The translations under genes were made by a program, and so were the position numbers. The notes beneath the pieces were generated by a model, which had not been told where the DNA came from, made no database searches, and saw only the letters and a list, made by a program, of their open reading frames with translations. From positions 1-64,000 of the forward strand of contig NZ_QQNA01000145.1 of assembly GCF_003346515.1 (NCBI RefSeq): 64,000 nucleotides of DNA. The letters run 5' to 3'. Source of the DNA: Streptomyces corynorhini. GTDB taxonomy: Bacteria > Actinomycetota > Actinomycetes > Streptomycetales > Streptomycetaceae. This document shows, piece by piece, positions 7,709 through 20,549 of the stretch (positions within the stretch are counted from its first letter, which is position 1; each line of letters starts with the position of its first letter).

Positions 7709-10700
7709 TCAGCGCGCGCCGGATCCGGCGGTCACGTCCGGGGCGCCCGTACTGTCCGGGTGGCCGTGGGCCAGTGTCAGTTCACCGAGCGGTACGAGCG
7801 CCCCGGGCGCCAGCCGGGGGAGCAGCGGAATCGCGTGCGCCCAGCCCGTGCCTTCCAGCGCCGGTCGTACGAGCAACCGGGCCGCCGCCTCGTCGGGCGC
7901 GGTGCCGTCACCCGCGGCATAGGCGAGCGCCAGGCAGAGGCGGAGCGTCGCGTCTGCCGGGGCGCGGTCGACGGGGAGCGCTACGGGGACTGCCGCCAGG
8001 TAGGTGGCGACGGCGACCAGCGCGGCGGCCCGCCCGTCCGGCGTCGGCGCGGCCTCGGCCAGGCGCTGAGCGGCGGCGGTTTCGCCCTCCACGGCTTTGA
8101 GAAGGGCCAGTTCGGCGTGGGGAACCTGATCGGGCGGCAGCGTCCCGGGCCACTGGCCGATCGCGTCGGCCACCAGAGGCAGCTCCAGCTCCGGACAGCA
8201 GTTGAGCCGGTCGAGCAGGGCGAGGAGCACGGCCGTCGCCGCGTCCCAGCGCTGAACCGGAGCATGCGCGAACTGCCGCGCGGCGTACCGCAGCGCCTCG
8301 CCCAACTGAGGCCCCGGGCGCCGCACATCAGGGAGGGCGAGCAGGAGGGAAACCAGCTGGGGGAGCGGCTCGCGCAGCCCGTTGTCCATGGTGCGTCGAC
8401 TCAGCTGGGTCGTTACGGGCTCGATGAGCCGGGCGGCCGCTTCAGGACGCAGGCGAGCGAGCCCGGCGGCGACCGCTGTCACCGAGCGGCGGTTCTGGAT
8501 CTTGATTCGAGCGCTGCTCATGGCGCCTCTGGGCTCCTCCCGCTCTGCCAGCTCCACGGCGCCGATGGCATCCCCGGCGTGGGCCAGCGCCTGGGAGACC
8601 ACTCCCCGCAACGCGGGATCGGCCATGTCCGTCACGAGGAGGGTCGCCTCCCGGGCGTACCGGCCCGCCGCGATGTCGTATCCGCCCTGCGAACACCCCA
8701 TCGATACGGCCGCCAGGTGCCGTACCCGGCTCTCCTCGGGGAGAGCGGAGGTCAGCCGGTCGGCGTACGTGAACTCCCCTACGAAGCCCAGTGCTTGGAC
8801 CAGGGACAGCGCCCATCCGCTGTGGGCGGCCCCCGCCGGGGCGGTCGCGGGGGGCGAGCATCGTAGAGCCGCCTCCAGTCGTTCACGGCCGAGCAGCACG
8901 TTGCCGTTTCGCAGCAGCCGGTCAGCCGCTTCGAGCAGGGCGGTGTGCTCCGGCTGCCGAGCGCCGTGATCATCCTCCGAGTGGTTCGGGGACGGGGTGC
9001 CTCCGCGCGGGGGCCTCCTCCTGCTGCCCAGCTTCGCCTTCGGCGGGTCGACGTGCTTCTGCTGCTGCTTTTTCTGCGGGTCGACGTGCCTCTGCTGCAG
9101 CCTTTTCAACTCCACGTCCTGTTTGCGGAGGACGGAGTCTTCCACGGCCCTTCGTCGCGCGGCCGTCGAGATGTTCGCCTCTCCCCGCTCCGTGAGGTTG
9201 TCGTCGAGCAAGCCTGTGCGCATCCCGTCGGGAAGCGCCGTCACCAACTCCTCGATCTCATCGAGGGCACGCAGGCCGATGCCGGTGTGGTCGACCGCCC
9301 GAGTGAGGCGCTCCAGAGTGGTGGAGAGTTCACGCCGCAAGTGCGCCCGGTCGGCGGGGGAAAGGTTTTCCGGGTCTGTGAGCGCGTCCGACAACCGATC
9401 CAGTGCGGTCCTCGCCAGCCGGGGTGCCACCGTCTTACGACTACGCAGTGCGGAAGCGGCGAGGGCGAGGACGTCCACCACCGCCAGTCCGCCCGACGGG
9501 TCCAACTCCTCGCAGAGCCGCGCGATGTGCCCCCTGGCGTGGGCGCCGCATGACGGTTTCCTGCGGGCGATCGTCGCCCAGATGTCCACCGCCGCGGCCT
9601 GAGCCCGGGGGCCGCCCGCGCTCAGGTCGCGCGCCTGCGCCATGACCGCCGCCACCCACTTCTCGCCGTTGCTCTCGCTTTTGCTCTCGCTCTCGCAGTC
9701 GCTCTGACCGTTGCTCTCGCCGTCGTCCTCGGTGAGTACGTTCACGGCCGCCACCAGCGTCTCGACATCGGCCGTCCCGCTGAGAACCACCGCCCTGAGC
9801 AGGGCGCGCGCGGTCTCGGTCTCCTCCAGCGCGTGGAGCGCGTGCGCGGACTGCGCGAGCGACGCGTAGGCGTCCACGTCATGGGCAGGCCGGGCAAGGA
9901 CGTGAGCGGCGCGAGCCGCCCACTCTGCCGCCTCCCGTCCGACGGAGGTTGTTCCCTCCAGCCCCTTACGACTCAGCTCCACCGCGACCCGCGCCAGGTG
10001 CGCGGCCTTGACCACCGGCTCCGGCGCCGAGCGGGCCAGTGAGCGGGCGCGCTCGGCGTCACCGAGCCGGACGAAGAGAGCCGGGGCCTCGGGTGGTACC
10101 TGGCGTGCGGGCCGCAGCAGGAAGACGCGCGAGGCGGCGAGCCGCGCGGCCAGTCCGAGATGTTCAGCGTCTGCGCCCAGGTCGCCGAGCGCCGATCTGA
10201 GCGCGGCCACCTGCGCCAGAGGGACATCGTGACCGGTGACGGCGGCGAGCCGTACCTGTCGAAGACCGTCGAGTACGTACTCCTCACGGCGGGCGGGGGA
10301 ATCCAGCAGACGGAGGTAACCGGTCAGCAGGTACGGAGGCGTCCCCTCCGGCCAACCGGCGCTACGCCAGCGGTCTGCCCAGGCGTGCAGCCGCCCGGCG
10401 TGACGTGCCATGCCCGTCGGCCCCAACTCCTCCACTATCGAACGAAGGACGTCCTCGCTGCCCAGCGCGTACGTCTCGGTGCCGGTGGCGGTGCCGGTGC
10501 CGGTGGCGAGGTCGGTCGCCGGATCGTCCCGTACGACGCACCGCCCGTCCGCGCTCTGGAGGAGGCGGTCGACCAGACCGACGGGGACCCCGGCCAGCTC
10601 CGCCAGGTCCGCCCCACGCAGCCCCCCGCCCGCCACGGCGAGCAGGTCCATGACGGTCCGGCCCAGCTCGCTCGCGCGCAGCCGGTCCGCGGCGGCCCGG

Positions 10701-11719
10701 GGGGTCGGCCCGGCTTCGGCGGCCCGTTCGGAGGGGCCCAGCAGACGCAGACACTCCCGCGGCCGCAGCGGATGGCCGGCTGGTAGGTCGTCGGGAAGAT
10801 CGCTGGGAAGGCGCGGACCGCGCCGTACGGAGACGACGATCCGCAGATTGCCGTGCGGCCGGGCCGGAAGCAGCGCCGCGATGCTCCCGCTGCCTTCGGC
10901 CCCGCGCGTCGACCAGGCCACGTCCTCATCCAGACCGTCGACCAGGAGAAGAAGCCGCCGTCCGCGCCCGGCGCTCTTGCGGGCGGCTCTACGGAGGAGA
11001 GCCGCCCATTCCCTGGGATCGCGCGGGCTCGGAACGGCAGGCTCGCCCAGGCCCAGGAACGACCCGATCTGCTGGCCCATCTCCGTGGTGAAGGCCGTAC
11101 GGGTGTGGGTGCCTCGCGCCTCGGAGACGAAGTAGTTCAGGACGTCCGCGTCGGGCGGCGGCTTCCGCACACAATCGGCGAGCAAGGCGGTCTTCCCCGA
11201 CCTGAGCCGCGTATGCCAGCACAGGTACGACGGCGCGGACGGCTCGTCGGCGCGTACGAAGGCGGCCAGCGCCCTGCGTTCCTCCTCCCGGCCGACCAGG
11301 ACGTCCCGGATCCTCAGGCCCGAGAGGTCCAGGGTCGAGGGGTCCAGCCCGGCGACGTGAGGCCGTACGAAGTTCGTCTTGGGGACCGGCTGTTCCTTGG
11401 ACCAGCTTGCTCTGTGGCTTCTCCTGGCCGCATCTCGCTGGGCCGCCAGCAGCGCGGCTTCCCACTCGGCGTCGCTGTACACGGGGTTACCGGCGGACGC
11501 CCGCAACGTCCTCACCAGCACCCAGAAACGGGCCGTGCGCTCCGCCTTCGCGTCCGGTGCCGTCCTGCCTTCGAGCCAGCCCCGAAAGGTGCTGTAACTG
11601 GGTCCGTCGCCCGCGCAGGCTTGCATGGCCTGGCGCTGGCTGAGCCCCGACTCCCCGATCAGCCTCCGCAGCATCGAGCTGAGGGTCTCGTACGACGCGT
11701 TCTCGCTCCGGTCGCTCAC
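7709..11719 (-). CDS. HTH-STAND NTPase with long helical C-terminus
   Basis: A 1336-residue protein. Residues about 10-60 look like an XRE-type helix-turn-helix (LSQRQAMQACAGDG...TFRGWLEGR). A P-loop follows at residues 170-177, TRLRSGKT, in which the first glycine of the Walker A consensus is replaced by threonine; Walker B is LLLLVDGLDED at 257-266. About 900 residues of Ala/Leu-rich helical repeats (TPR-like) follow, interrupted near residues 660-685 by a Ser/Glu/Asn/Gly segment and near 890-930 by a Gln/Lys/His/Pro-rich basic linker. This is the layout of STAND signalling ATPases. GTG 11719 is preceded by GGGAGAG at good spacing. It is divergent from the Cascade operon, with only the 59-residue membrane gene between them. 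A role as effector or regulator for Cascade is inference. Confidence 0.7.
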   Translation of the reverse strand: MSDRSENASYETLSSMLRRLIGESGLSQRQAMQACAGDGPSYSTFRGWLEGRTAPDAKAERTARFWVLVRTLRASAGNPVYSDAEWEAALLAAQRDAARRSHRASWSKEQPVPKTNFVRPHVAGLDPSTLDLSGLRIRDVLVGREEERRALAAFVRADEPSAPSYLCWHTRLRSGKTALLADCVRKPPPDADVLNYFVSEARGTHTRTAFTTEMGQQIGSFLGLGEPAVPSPRDPREWAALLRRAARKSAGRGRRLLLLVDGLDEDVAWSTRGAEGSGSIAALLPARPHGNLRIVVSVRRGPRLPSDLPDDLPAGHPLRPRECLRLLGPSERAAEAGPTPRAAADRLRASELGRTVMDLLAVAGGGLRGADLAELAGVPVGLVDRLLQSADGRCVVRDDPATDLATGTGTATGTETYALGSEDVLRSIVEELGPTGMARHAGRLHAWADRWRSAGWPEGTPPYLLTGYLRLLDSPARREEYVLDGLRQVRLAAVTGHDVPLAQVAALRSALGDLGADAEHLGLAARLAASRVFLLRPARQVPPEAPALFVRLGDAERARSLARSAPEPVVKAAHLARVAVELSRKGLEGTTSVGREAAEWAARAAHVLARPAHDVDAYASLAQSAHALHALEETETARALLRAVVLSGTADVETLVAAVNVLTEDDGESNGQSDCESESKSESNGEKWVAAVMAQARDLSAGGPRAQAAAVDIWATIARRKPSCGAHARGHIARLCEELDPSGGLAVVDVLALAASALRSRKTVAPRLARTALDRLSDALTDPENLSPADRAHLRRELSTTLERLTRAVDHTGIGLRALDEIEELVTALPDGMRTGLLDDNLTERGEANISTAARRRAVEDSVLRKQDVELKRLQQRHVDPQKKQQQKHVDPPKAKLGSRRRPPRGGTPSPNHSEDDHGARQPEHTALLEAADRLLRNGNVLLGRERLEAALRCSPPATAPAGAAHSGWALSLVQALGFVGEFTYADRLTSALPEESRVRHLAAVSMGCSQGGYDIAAGRYAREATLLVTDMADPALRGVVSQALAHAGDAIGAVELAEREEPRGAMSSARIKIQNRRSVTAVAAGLARLRPEAAARLIEPVTTQLSRRTMDNGLREPLPQLVSLLLALPDVRRPGPQLGEALRYAARQFAHAPVQRWDAATAVLLALLDRLNCCPELELPLVADAIGQWPGTLPPDQVPHAELALLKAVEGETAAAQRLAEAAPTPDGRAAALVAVATYLAAVPVALPVDRAPADATLRLCLALAYAAGDGTAPDEAAARLLVRPALEGTGWAHAIPLLPRLAPGALVPLGELTLAHGHPDSTGAPDVTAGSGAR

Positions 11720-11800
11720 CAGCTCTCCCGTTCTCCCCCGACAGGATGACGTATTGCAAACCCGGTATTTTCCGCGCTGACCTGCGCAGATCGTGGCTCC

Positions 11801-11830
11801 GGCGGTGTGCGGTCCTCGCGGCGCACCGCC
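11801..11830. promoter_or_regulatory. Hairpin in the STAND/cas divergent region
   Basis: Arms GGCGGTGTGC and GCGCACCGCC pair over 10 positions (one T-G) around a 10-base loop. It lies 81 bp from the STAND start and 71 bp from the small membrane gene. The paired arms are at the ends rather than central, so it does not resemble a type I-E CRISPR repeat. An operator or leader structure is possible. Confidence 0.4.
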
Positions 11831-11901
11831 TTCCCGTCCAAAGCTGGAGCCCTCACAACGCGGGGCCGTATCTCACCCGGCCCCGGACGGAAGGACACCC
11901 C

Positions 11902-12081
11902 GTGACCGTACTGCCCCAACTGCTCAACGACGTCGCTTCCTTGACGGTGACCGCAGGTCTGCTGTACGGCGGCGTCGTGGCCGTCGTCGCCCTCACGTCG
12001 GTACTGGCCCCCAGCCCGGAACGTCGCCGCGACGCGCGTTCCACCCTCAACATCCTCGTCAGGAAACGGCGATCGGGGTGA
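11902..12081 (+). CDS. Small single-helix membrane protein upstream of cas operon
   Basis: GTG at 11902 follows GGAAGGAC at suitable distance and encodes 59 residues. Residues about 13-35 form one strong hydrophobic helix (LTVTAGLLYGGVVAVVALTSVLA), followed by a basic tail rich in Arg (ERRRDARSTLNILVRKRR). The gene lies between the divergent STAND gene and casA, 117 bp ahead of casA on the same strand. Similar short membrane proteins occur in streptomycetes, so it could be an unrelated neighbour; being next to a defence cassette it could also be a membrane-acting partner. I do not recognise a characterised family. Confidence 0.55.
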   Translation: MTVLPQLLNDVASLTVTAGLLYGGVVAVVALTSVLAPSPERRRDARSTLNILVRKRRSG

Positions 12082-12142
12082 CGGGCGGATTCACCGATTC
12101 GCCCCACCCCTCGGTTCGACGACTGTTAGCGTTCTTGTCGTC

Positions 12143-12167
12143 GCGGGACGTCACCACCATGTCCCGC
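12143..12167. promoter_or_regulatory. Inverted repeat before casA, candidate operator
   Basis: Arms GCGGGAC (12143-12149) and GTCCCGC (12161-12167) are perfect and separated by 11 bases, giving about two helical turns centre to centre. The site ends 31 bp before the casA start, a typical place for a repressor. No regulator can be assigned; the HTH domain of the divergent STAND protein is one candidate. Confidence 0.4.
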
Positions 12168-12198
12168 CGGCGTCTGACCAGAAAGCGGTAGCCAGGCA

Positions 12199-13810
12199 TT
12201 GCCCGAAGCGCGCATCCCCGAAGTACCCACCCCCGCCCCTCCCGCGCGGCGTCCCAGCTGGGACCCCCGGTATCGGCCCTGCGTCCCGACCATGACGCTC
12301 GACGGCGCCACCGCCCACCACTCCCTGCGCGCGCTTCTCACCGACGCCGACACGCTGAGCACCATCGACTGCGCGACCCCCGGCGAGACCGTCGCGGTCA
12401 TCGAGTACCTGATGGCCATCTGCTTCGCTTCGCGCACCTGCCCCTCCTCACCGCAGGAGTGGCGCACGTGGATCACCGAGGAGCACCCTCTCGGTCACGC
12501 CGCCGAGTGGCTGGCCGACCAGCCGGATGCCGCATGGGATCTCTTCCACCTGGAGGCGCCCCTCGGCCAGAACGCCATGCTCGCCCCGTACATCGACGAA
12601 AACGGCACGGGCACGGCCCAGTTGGTCATCGAGCACGCCGGGGACTACAACCAGCACTTCGACCACCATCACCTCGAACACGGCGAACCACTGCCCGCCG
12701 CCGAGGCGTTCCGCGCCATGCTCACCCAGCACGTGTACGCCCCGTACGGCCGTGCGCGCATGTCCGGCAAGGAAATCGGCTCGACGATCACCAATTTGGC
12801 CGCCGGTCGCCTGACCGGGCGGATTCGCGTCGTCGCCCTCGGCCGTACGCTCGGCGAGACACTGCGCCTCAACCTCTATCCGCCCGAAGACCACGCCGAG
12901 CCCGCCCTGAACACCTCGTGGACGAGCGGCGCCATCCCGCGCCGGACCTTCACCGCGAAGGCCAAACCCCGAACGCCGAGAAGCTCCGCCGACCTCCACA
13001 GCGCCCTCGGCCGTTCCGTACTCCTGCGCCCGAACCGAGGCCAGGACGGCCAGGTCGTCGTCGACCGCGTTCTGATCGGTGCCGGCGAAGTCCTCGAACT
13101 CGACCCGGAACGTCACCTCCAGGACGCCGTGCTCAAGGTGATGACGAACGGCGACGCGAAGCCCCTGTGGCCGTCGCCCACCCGGGCTCTCTGGCGGGAC
13201 GCACACGCGCTGTACGGAGCGGTGAAGAACGCCGATACCGGTCTCTACGCACGGCTCCGCGACCTCCGGTACGAGAAGAAGGGTTCCGGCGCTCCGTACC
13301 ACCTCTGGGCAGTGGGCCTGCTGGCCAACAAGGCGCTGCCGGTGGCCTGGACGCAGGGCAGCTACCCGTACGCCCCCGGCATGGCGCGGCATCTGCACCA
13401 CGCGTCCTTTCGCGGCTCGACCGTCGCCGAGTACGTGGCGGACAGCCTCAAGAGCGCGGCGATCGTGGCCACGGAGATCGTGTACCCGGCCTCTCGTGCC
13501 GCCGACAACGCTGCCCAACTGGCGCGCTTCGACGCCCGGTGGGAATTCTGGCCCGACGCCGCCCAACCCTTCTACGAACTGCTTGACGAGGTGATCGAGG
13601 GAGGCGCGGAGGACGACGATCCGGTGTCGGCGCCCCTCGTCGGCTACGCCCGCACGCTCGTCACATCGGCGCGTACCCACCTCACCCACCGCCTCGACTC
13701 CCTCCCGCCCAACAACCGAGGCCACCTCGCCCGCGCTCGCGCCGAGCAGCGCTTCGAGGACGACATGCGGCGGGCCAAGGCTCCCGCCGAACTCCGAGGG
13801 GAGACCGCGC

Positions 13811-13818
<8 letters not shown>
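12199..13818 (+). CDS. casA: Type I-E Cascade large subunit CasA (Cse1/Cas8e)
   Basis: The 539-residue protein opens with a segment like the CasA N-terminus (SWDPRYRPCVPTMTLDG, then SLRALLTDA) and has FDHH at about residues 154-157, a hallmark of Cse1, followed by LPAAEAFRAMLTQHVY. CasA recognises the PAM and, in canonical systems, recruits Cas3. In this frame a stop lies at 12175-12177 and the first ATG is at 12292, inside the conserved domain, so TTG 12199 is the only sensible start; its Shine-Dalgarno is weak. It opens a five-gene operon and overlaps casB by 8 bases. No cas3 is present beside it, which is unusual because Cas3 is CasA's normal partner. Confidence 0.88.
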
Positions 13819-17410
<3,592 letters not shown>

Positions 17411-17431
17411 TGCCGTCTTGCGCTTTACCGG

Positions 17432-19801
17432 TCAGCCCGAGACCGTCTCCTGTGACTCGTCGGTTTCCGGCTCGTCACCCTCCGGTGCATGGCTCTCCAC
17501 GGTCCTGCGCCGCAGGTTCTCCACGTCGGTCAGGATGCCGACCAACAGTTTGTGCAGTTCGTCCAGCTGGTGCACCGGCACGATCGGGGTGTGCTCACCG
17601 ACTTCCGGCTCCAGCGCGTGCAGATGGTCCAGGGCATCCCGAGCGCCCTGCACCCCGAGACGGAGGGCTTCACGATGTACGGCGGCGCGCTGGCTGGGGG
17701 GCGCCGGCGCGTCTTCGGCACGGGGAGCCGGGAGGGGGAGGGCGTGCGACGCCTCTTCGCCTTCCTGAACCGCTCCGTACCGGAACAGCGTCGTCAACGG
17801 GTCCGAGGTGAGGGGCGTATCGCCGGAGATGTCGTTGGCGGAGACATCGCCCTCCACCGGCGCCGAGGCATCGTTCGGCGCGGTTGCTGCCGGGACCGGC
17901 GCCGGCCCGGTGACCGCCGACATCGATACAACCTTCGCCGCGCGGCCCGGATCCGACGCCACGACGACATCCCACTCGTACAGCGGCACCGGCACGCCGT
18001 CGGCATCCCGGGCGATGCGGTCCGGCGCGTCGAGATCGACCTGGAAATACACGTACGGCGGTTCCGCGGCCGCGGCCGGCTGCTTGCCCGTGAGGCTCTG
18101 CTTGGGCACGGAGTTCTGTGGCAGGCCGTCGCCGCGGAATGTGTTGGCGGCCACAGCGAGGGTCCAGAGGCCGAGTTCGTTGTTCGGCCGGGAGAGCCCA
18201 TCGATGACCTTGTTGACGTCCGAGCGGAAGGGGACGCCGCCCTTCTCCTTCACGGCGCCCAGCGACGAGCCCACGTTTCTGGTCAGGAGCTTGTCGGCGA
18301 TCAGGGCGACGCCGCCGGCCACCGCCAGAGTGAGGCGGGCGTCGGCGTCACCGTTCATCGCCGGTGTGATCAGCTTGGTGAAGTCGTCGGTGGGCCGTGG
18401 AGTCCAGCCCTGGGTGACGTCGTTCGAGAGCACACCCCCGTTGTTCCACGCGTTGCGCGCCTGCTTGGTGACAAGCTTCTTCTTCACACGCCAGGGCAGG
18501 TCGGTGATCGGCCCGAGCAGCTCGCCGAACCCCTTCATGCCCATCCGCTTGCCCCCCTTGATGCGCTTGGCCTCATCCTTGAGGAGTTCCAGAAGATCCG
18601 GCTGAGTCAGGGCGCTGATCAGGTACACGGCACGCCACAGGGCGGTCCCGGGCGGAGCGGGATCGCCTCCGAAGATCTGCGGGAGTTCACCCACCGGAGT
18701 GCGCCCGACGGCAAGGCCGTACACCGCCTGGAGTTCGGCCCTGCTCCAGCGCGGGTCGCCCTGCTGGATGATCCGCTTCAGGGCTCTAGTGATGACCTCG
18801 ACGTTCTGGGCCGCGTCGTCCCAAGGCTTGAACTCGACGTGTACCGAGGCGAGTACGGACCGGACGGCGTCGTCGAAGAGGTCCTCGGCGGACAGGAACC
18901 GGCCCGCGTGTCCCTCGACTCCGATGGCGATCTGTGCCGGAACGACGTAGGACTGGGCGATCTGAGCGACCCGAAGTCCAGGAGCCGCCCCTTTCATCTC
19001 GTCGTCGAACTCCTTCCGGAGTTCCGCCCGCCACCGCGCGCGGTCGACGGCCAGCCGATCCCCGAGACCGGGTCCCGTCGGCGCCCCCGCTGCGCCGAGC
19101 AGCGCTTCGGTGGCCAAGGTGGCGGCCTGAGCGGCGTCGGCACCGTACCCGGCCAGGAGCGCCCAGGCGCTGGCGAGCCGGGTGATGCCGTCACGGACGA
19201 CAAGAACGTGCATCGGCTCCGTACCGTCCTCGAAGAGGATCTCGACAGGGTGAGTGATCAGGTTGCGGGTGACGGAGCGCGTAAGGATGGACGTCGTGTA
19301 GCTGTTGAGTGACAGCGTCGCGTGGATGGTCTGCCACACATGGTTCCGCAAGTGCTTGAGGTTCTCGTAGCGATACTGCAGTATCGCGGCGGGACGGCCC
19401 TCGTGGGTTACCCCGTGTGTCTGCGGGTCGGGTACCTCCGAGACCTCCATACCGGTACGGGGCTGGGGACCGGGAAACAGCTCGCTCAACAGGACGCGGG
19501 TGACGACGGAGCGCAGCGTCGCCCCCTCGACGTTCTCGGCCGTCAGAAGGGCAGAGGGCGCATCCGTTTCCGCGCTGAGCAAAACTTCCAGAGAAGCGGC
19601 CTGAGTTGTCGCACGCGTTATGGCTCTCCACGAAGCGTCCGGCAACCGAGTCGTCGGATTGGCTCCGCCCGCTGCGGTGACGGCTGCGACATGGTCGTCC
19701 GTCGAGTCGGGAGGGAGCTGGGATGAGATGTTGCTTACCCGGATTGTCTCCGTCCCCCAGGAGACATCGATGGACAGGGCGGCGGGTTTGTCGGTGGCCA
19801 T
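17432..19801 (-). CDS. Unknown protein with DGxTR (ParB/Srx- or DGQHR-like) motif
   Basis: A 789-residue protein not matching any family I know well. Around residues 184-210 the pattern HPVEILFEDGTEP...VLVVRDGITRLASAW resembles the DGxxR core of ParB/sulfiredoxin-fold and DGQHR proteins. The middle is helical, with a basic stretch KDEAKRIKGGKRMGMKGFG. The last 200 residues are acidic and Pro/Ala-rich with a final Leu-rich helix. I chose ATG 19801 because GGAGAG lies 8 bases upstream; the frame is open to 19867 but those ATGs lack a ribosome site. It converges on casE with a 21-bp gap, so it may belong to the same module. Confidence 0.5.
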   Translation of the reverse strand: MATDKPAALSIDVSWGTETIRVSNISSQLPPDSTDDHVAAVTAAGGANPTTRLPDASWRAITRATTQAASLEVLLSAETDAPSALLTAENVEGATLRSVVTRVLLSELFPGPQPRTGMEVSEVPDPQTHGVTHEGRPAAILQYRYENLKHLRNHVWQTIHATLSLNSYTTSILTRSVTRNLITHPVEILFEDGTEPMHVLVVRDGITRLASAWALLAGYGADAAQAATLATEALLGAAGAPTGPGLGDRLAVDRARWRAELRKEFDDEMKGAAPGLRVAQIAQSYVVPAQIAIGVEGHAGRFLSAEDLFDDAVRSVLASVHVEFKPWDDAAQNVEVITRALKRIIQQGDPRWSRAELQAVYGLAVGRTPVGELPQIFGGDPAPPGTALWRAVYLISALTQPDLLELLKDEAKRIKGGKRMGMKGFGELLGPITDLPWRVKKKLVTKQARNAWNNGGVLSNDVTQGWTPRPTDDFTKLITPAMNGDADARLTLAVAGGVALIADKLLTRNVGSSLGAVKEKGGVPFRSDVNKVIDGLSRPNNELGLWTLAVAANTFRGDGLPQNSVPKQSLTGKQPAAAAEPPYVYFQVDLDAPDRIARDADGVPVPLYEWDVVVASDPGRAAKVVSMSAVTGPAPVPAATAPNDASAPVEGDVSANDISGDTPLTSDPLTTLFRYGAVQEGEEASHALPLPAPRAEDAPAPPSQRAAVHREALRLGVQGARDALDHLHALEPEVGEHTPIVPVHQLDELHKLLVGILTDVENLRRRTVESHAPEGDEPETDESQETVSG

Positions 19802-20247
19802 GGGAACAGCTCTCCAATGGGGTGTGAAGTGGCCGGAGTCGGTCATCGCGAAAGGATGATGAGACATGTGAACTCATCATTCAAGTTGTTATTTCAAAAT
19901 TTCAGGCAATTTGTCATCATTTGCTCGCGCTAATTCTGTGGGGAAGTCAGAGGCTGGTCTGTCGTTCACGTGTGGCGTCGGTGTTGATGCGCCACGTAGG
20001 TGTCGGGGCCCGGGGCGTCAGGAGCGGTTCGACCTCGGTGGCACGGCAGGGGAGGGCCTCAAGCGGCATGGCTGACGGCCAGCGCCATGGGGCATCTGGC
20101 AAGTCGAGTGAGTGAACGGTTGAGCGGCTCGATATCGGCCCACATGGACCAGAAATCGCGGCGCAACGAGAGCGCTATGGTGGGGTGTTGGCGGCTGCTG
20201 AAGAGGCTCCGCTACCTACTCAAGTGCCTCAGGATCATGCCGAGTCG
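19802..20247. other. Intergenic region, no gene recognised
   Basis: About 445 bp. The first 120 bp (to about 19925) are markedly AT-rich for this genome, with the TCATCATT element recurring, and should hold the promoter of the 789-residue gene. The remainder has open frames but none with a ribosome site or a recognisable protein. No CRISPR repeats are present. Confidence 0.5.
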
Positions 20248-20349
20248 TCAGACCGACTGGGCATACGGTTCGAAGTGGACGCCCCCGGAAGCGCGTACGG
20301 CGAAGGTCAGTTCCTCGCGACAGGTCACCGTCCCCTCCATGTGACTCAT
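20248..20349 (-). CDS. Putative 33-residue peptide
   Basis: ATG 20349 is preceded by CAGGAG at 6-base spacing, the best ribosome site in this stretch, and opens a 33-codon frame beginning MSHMEGTVTCREE and ending YAQSV. By my count 26 of 33 codons end in G or C, lower than neighbours but compatible with coding. A strong inverted repeat lies 40-75 bp upstream. No signal sequence or known family is seen. It could be a real small protein, a leader peptide, or chance. Confidence 0.3.
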   Translation of the reverse strand: MSHMEGTVTCREELTFAVRASGGVHFEPYAQSV

Positions 20350-20387
20350 CTGAACTCCTGACGGTGCCATGGCTCTATATGTAGGTG

Positions 20388-20422
20388 ACGAGGCGTCACC
20401 AGCGTTACTGGTGATGCCTCGT
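20388..20422. promoter_or_regulatory. Strong inverted repeat, candidate operator
   Basis: Fifteen-base arms ACGAGGCGTCACCAG and CTGGTGATGCCTCGT surround the loop CGTTA; 14 of 15 positions pair and the other is G-T. Next to it toward the small ORF, the minus strand has an AT-rich CATATAGA element that could be a -10 box. The position fits an operator for the 33-residue ORF. Confidence 0.5.
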
Positions 20423-20549
20423 GGTGTCACCGTACCGATAATCGTCAGCGTGTGAGGTCCCTTTTGGCCTGAATCCCGTCGCGGTTGCACAGATGCGTTC
20501 GTTGCAGTACGAGGCATGCAGAAGTTGGACGTGCCTCGTCTACGTCACT

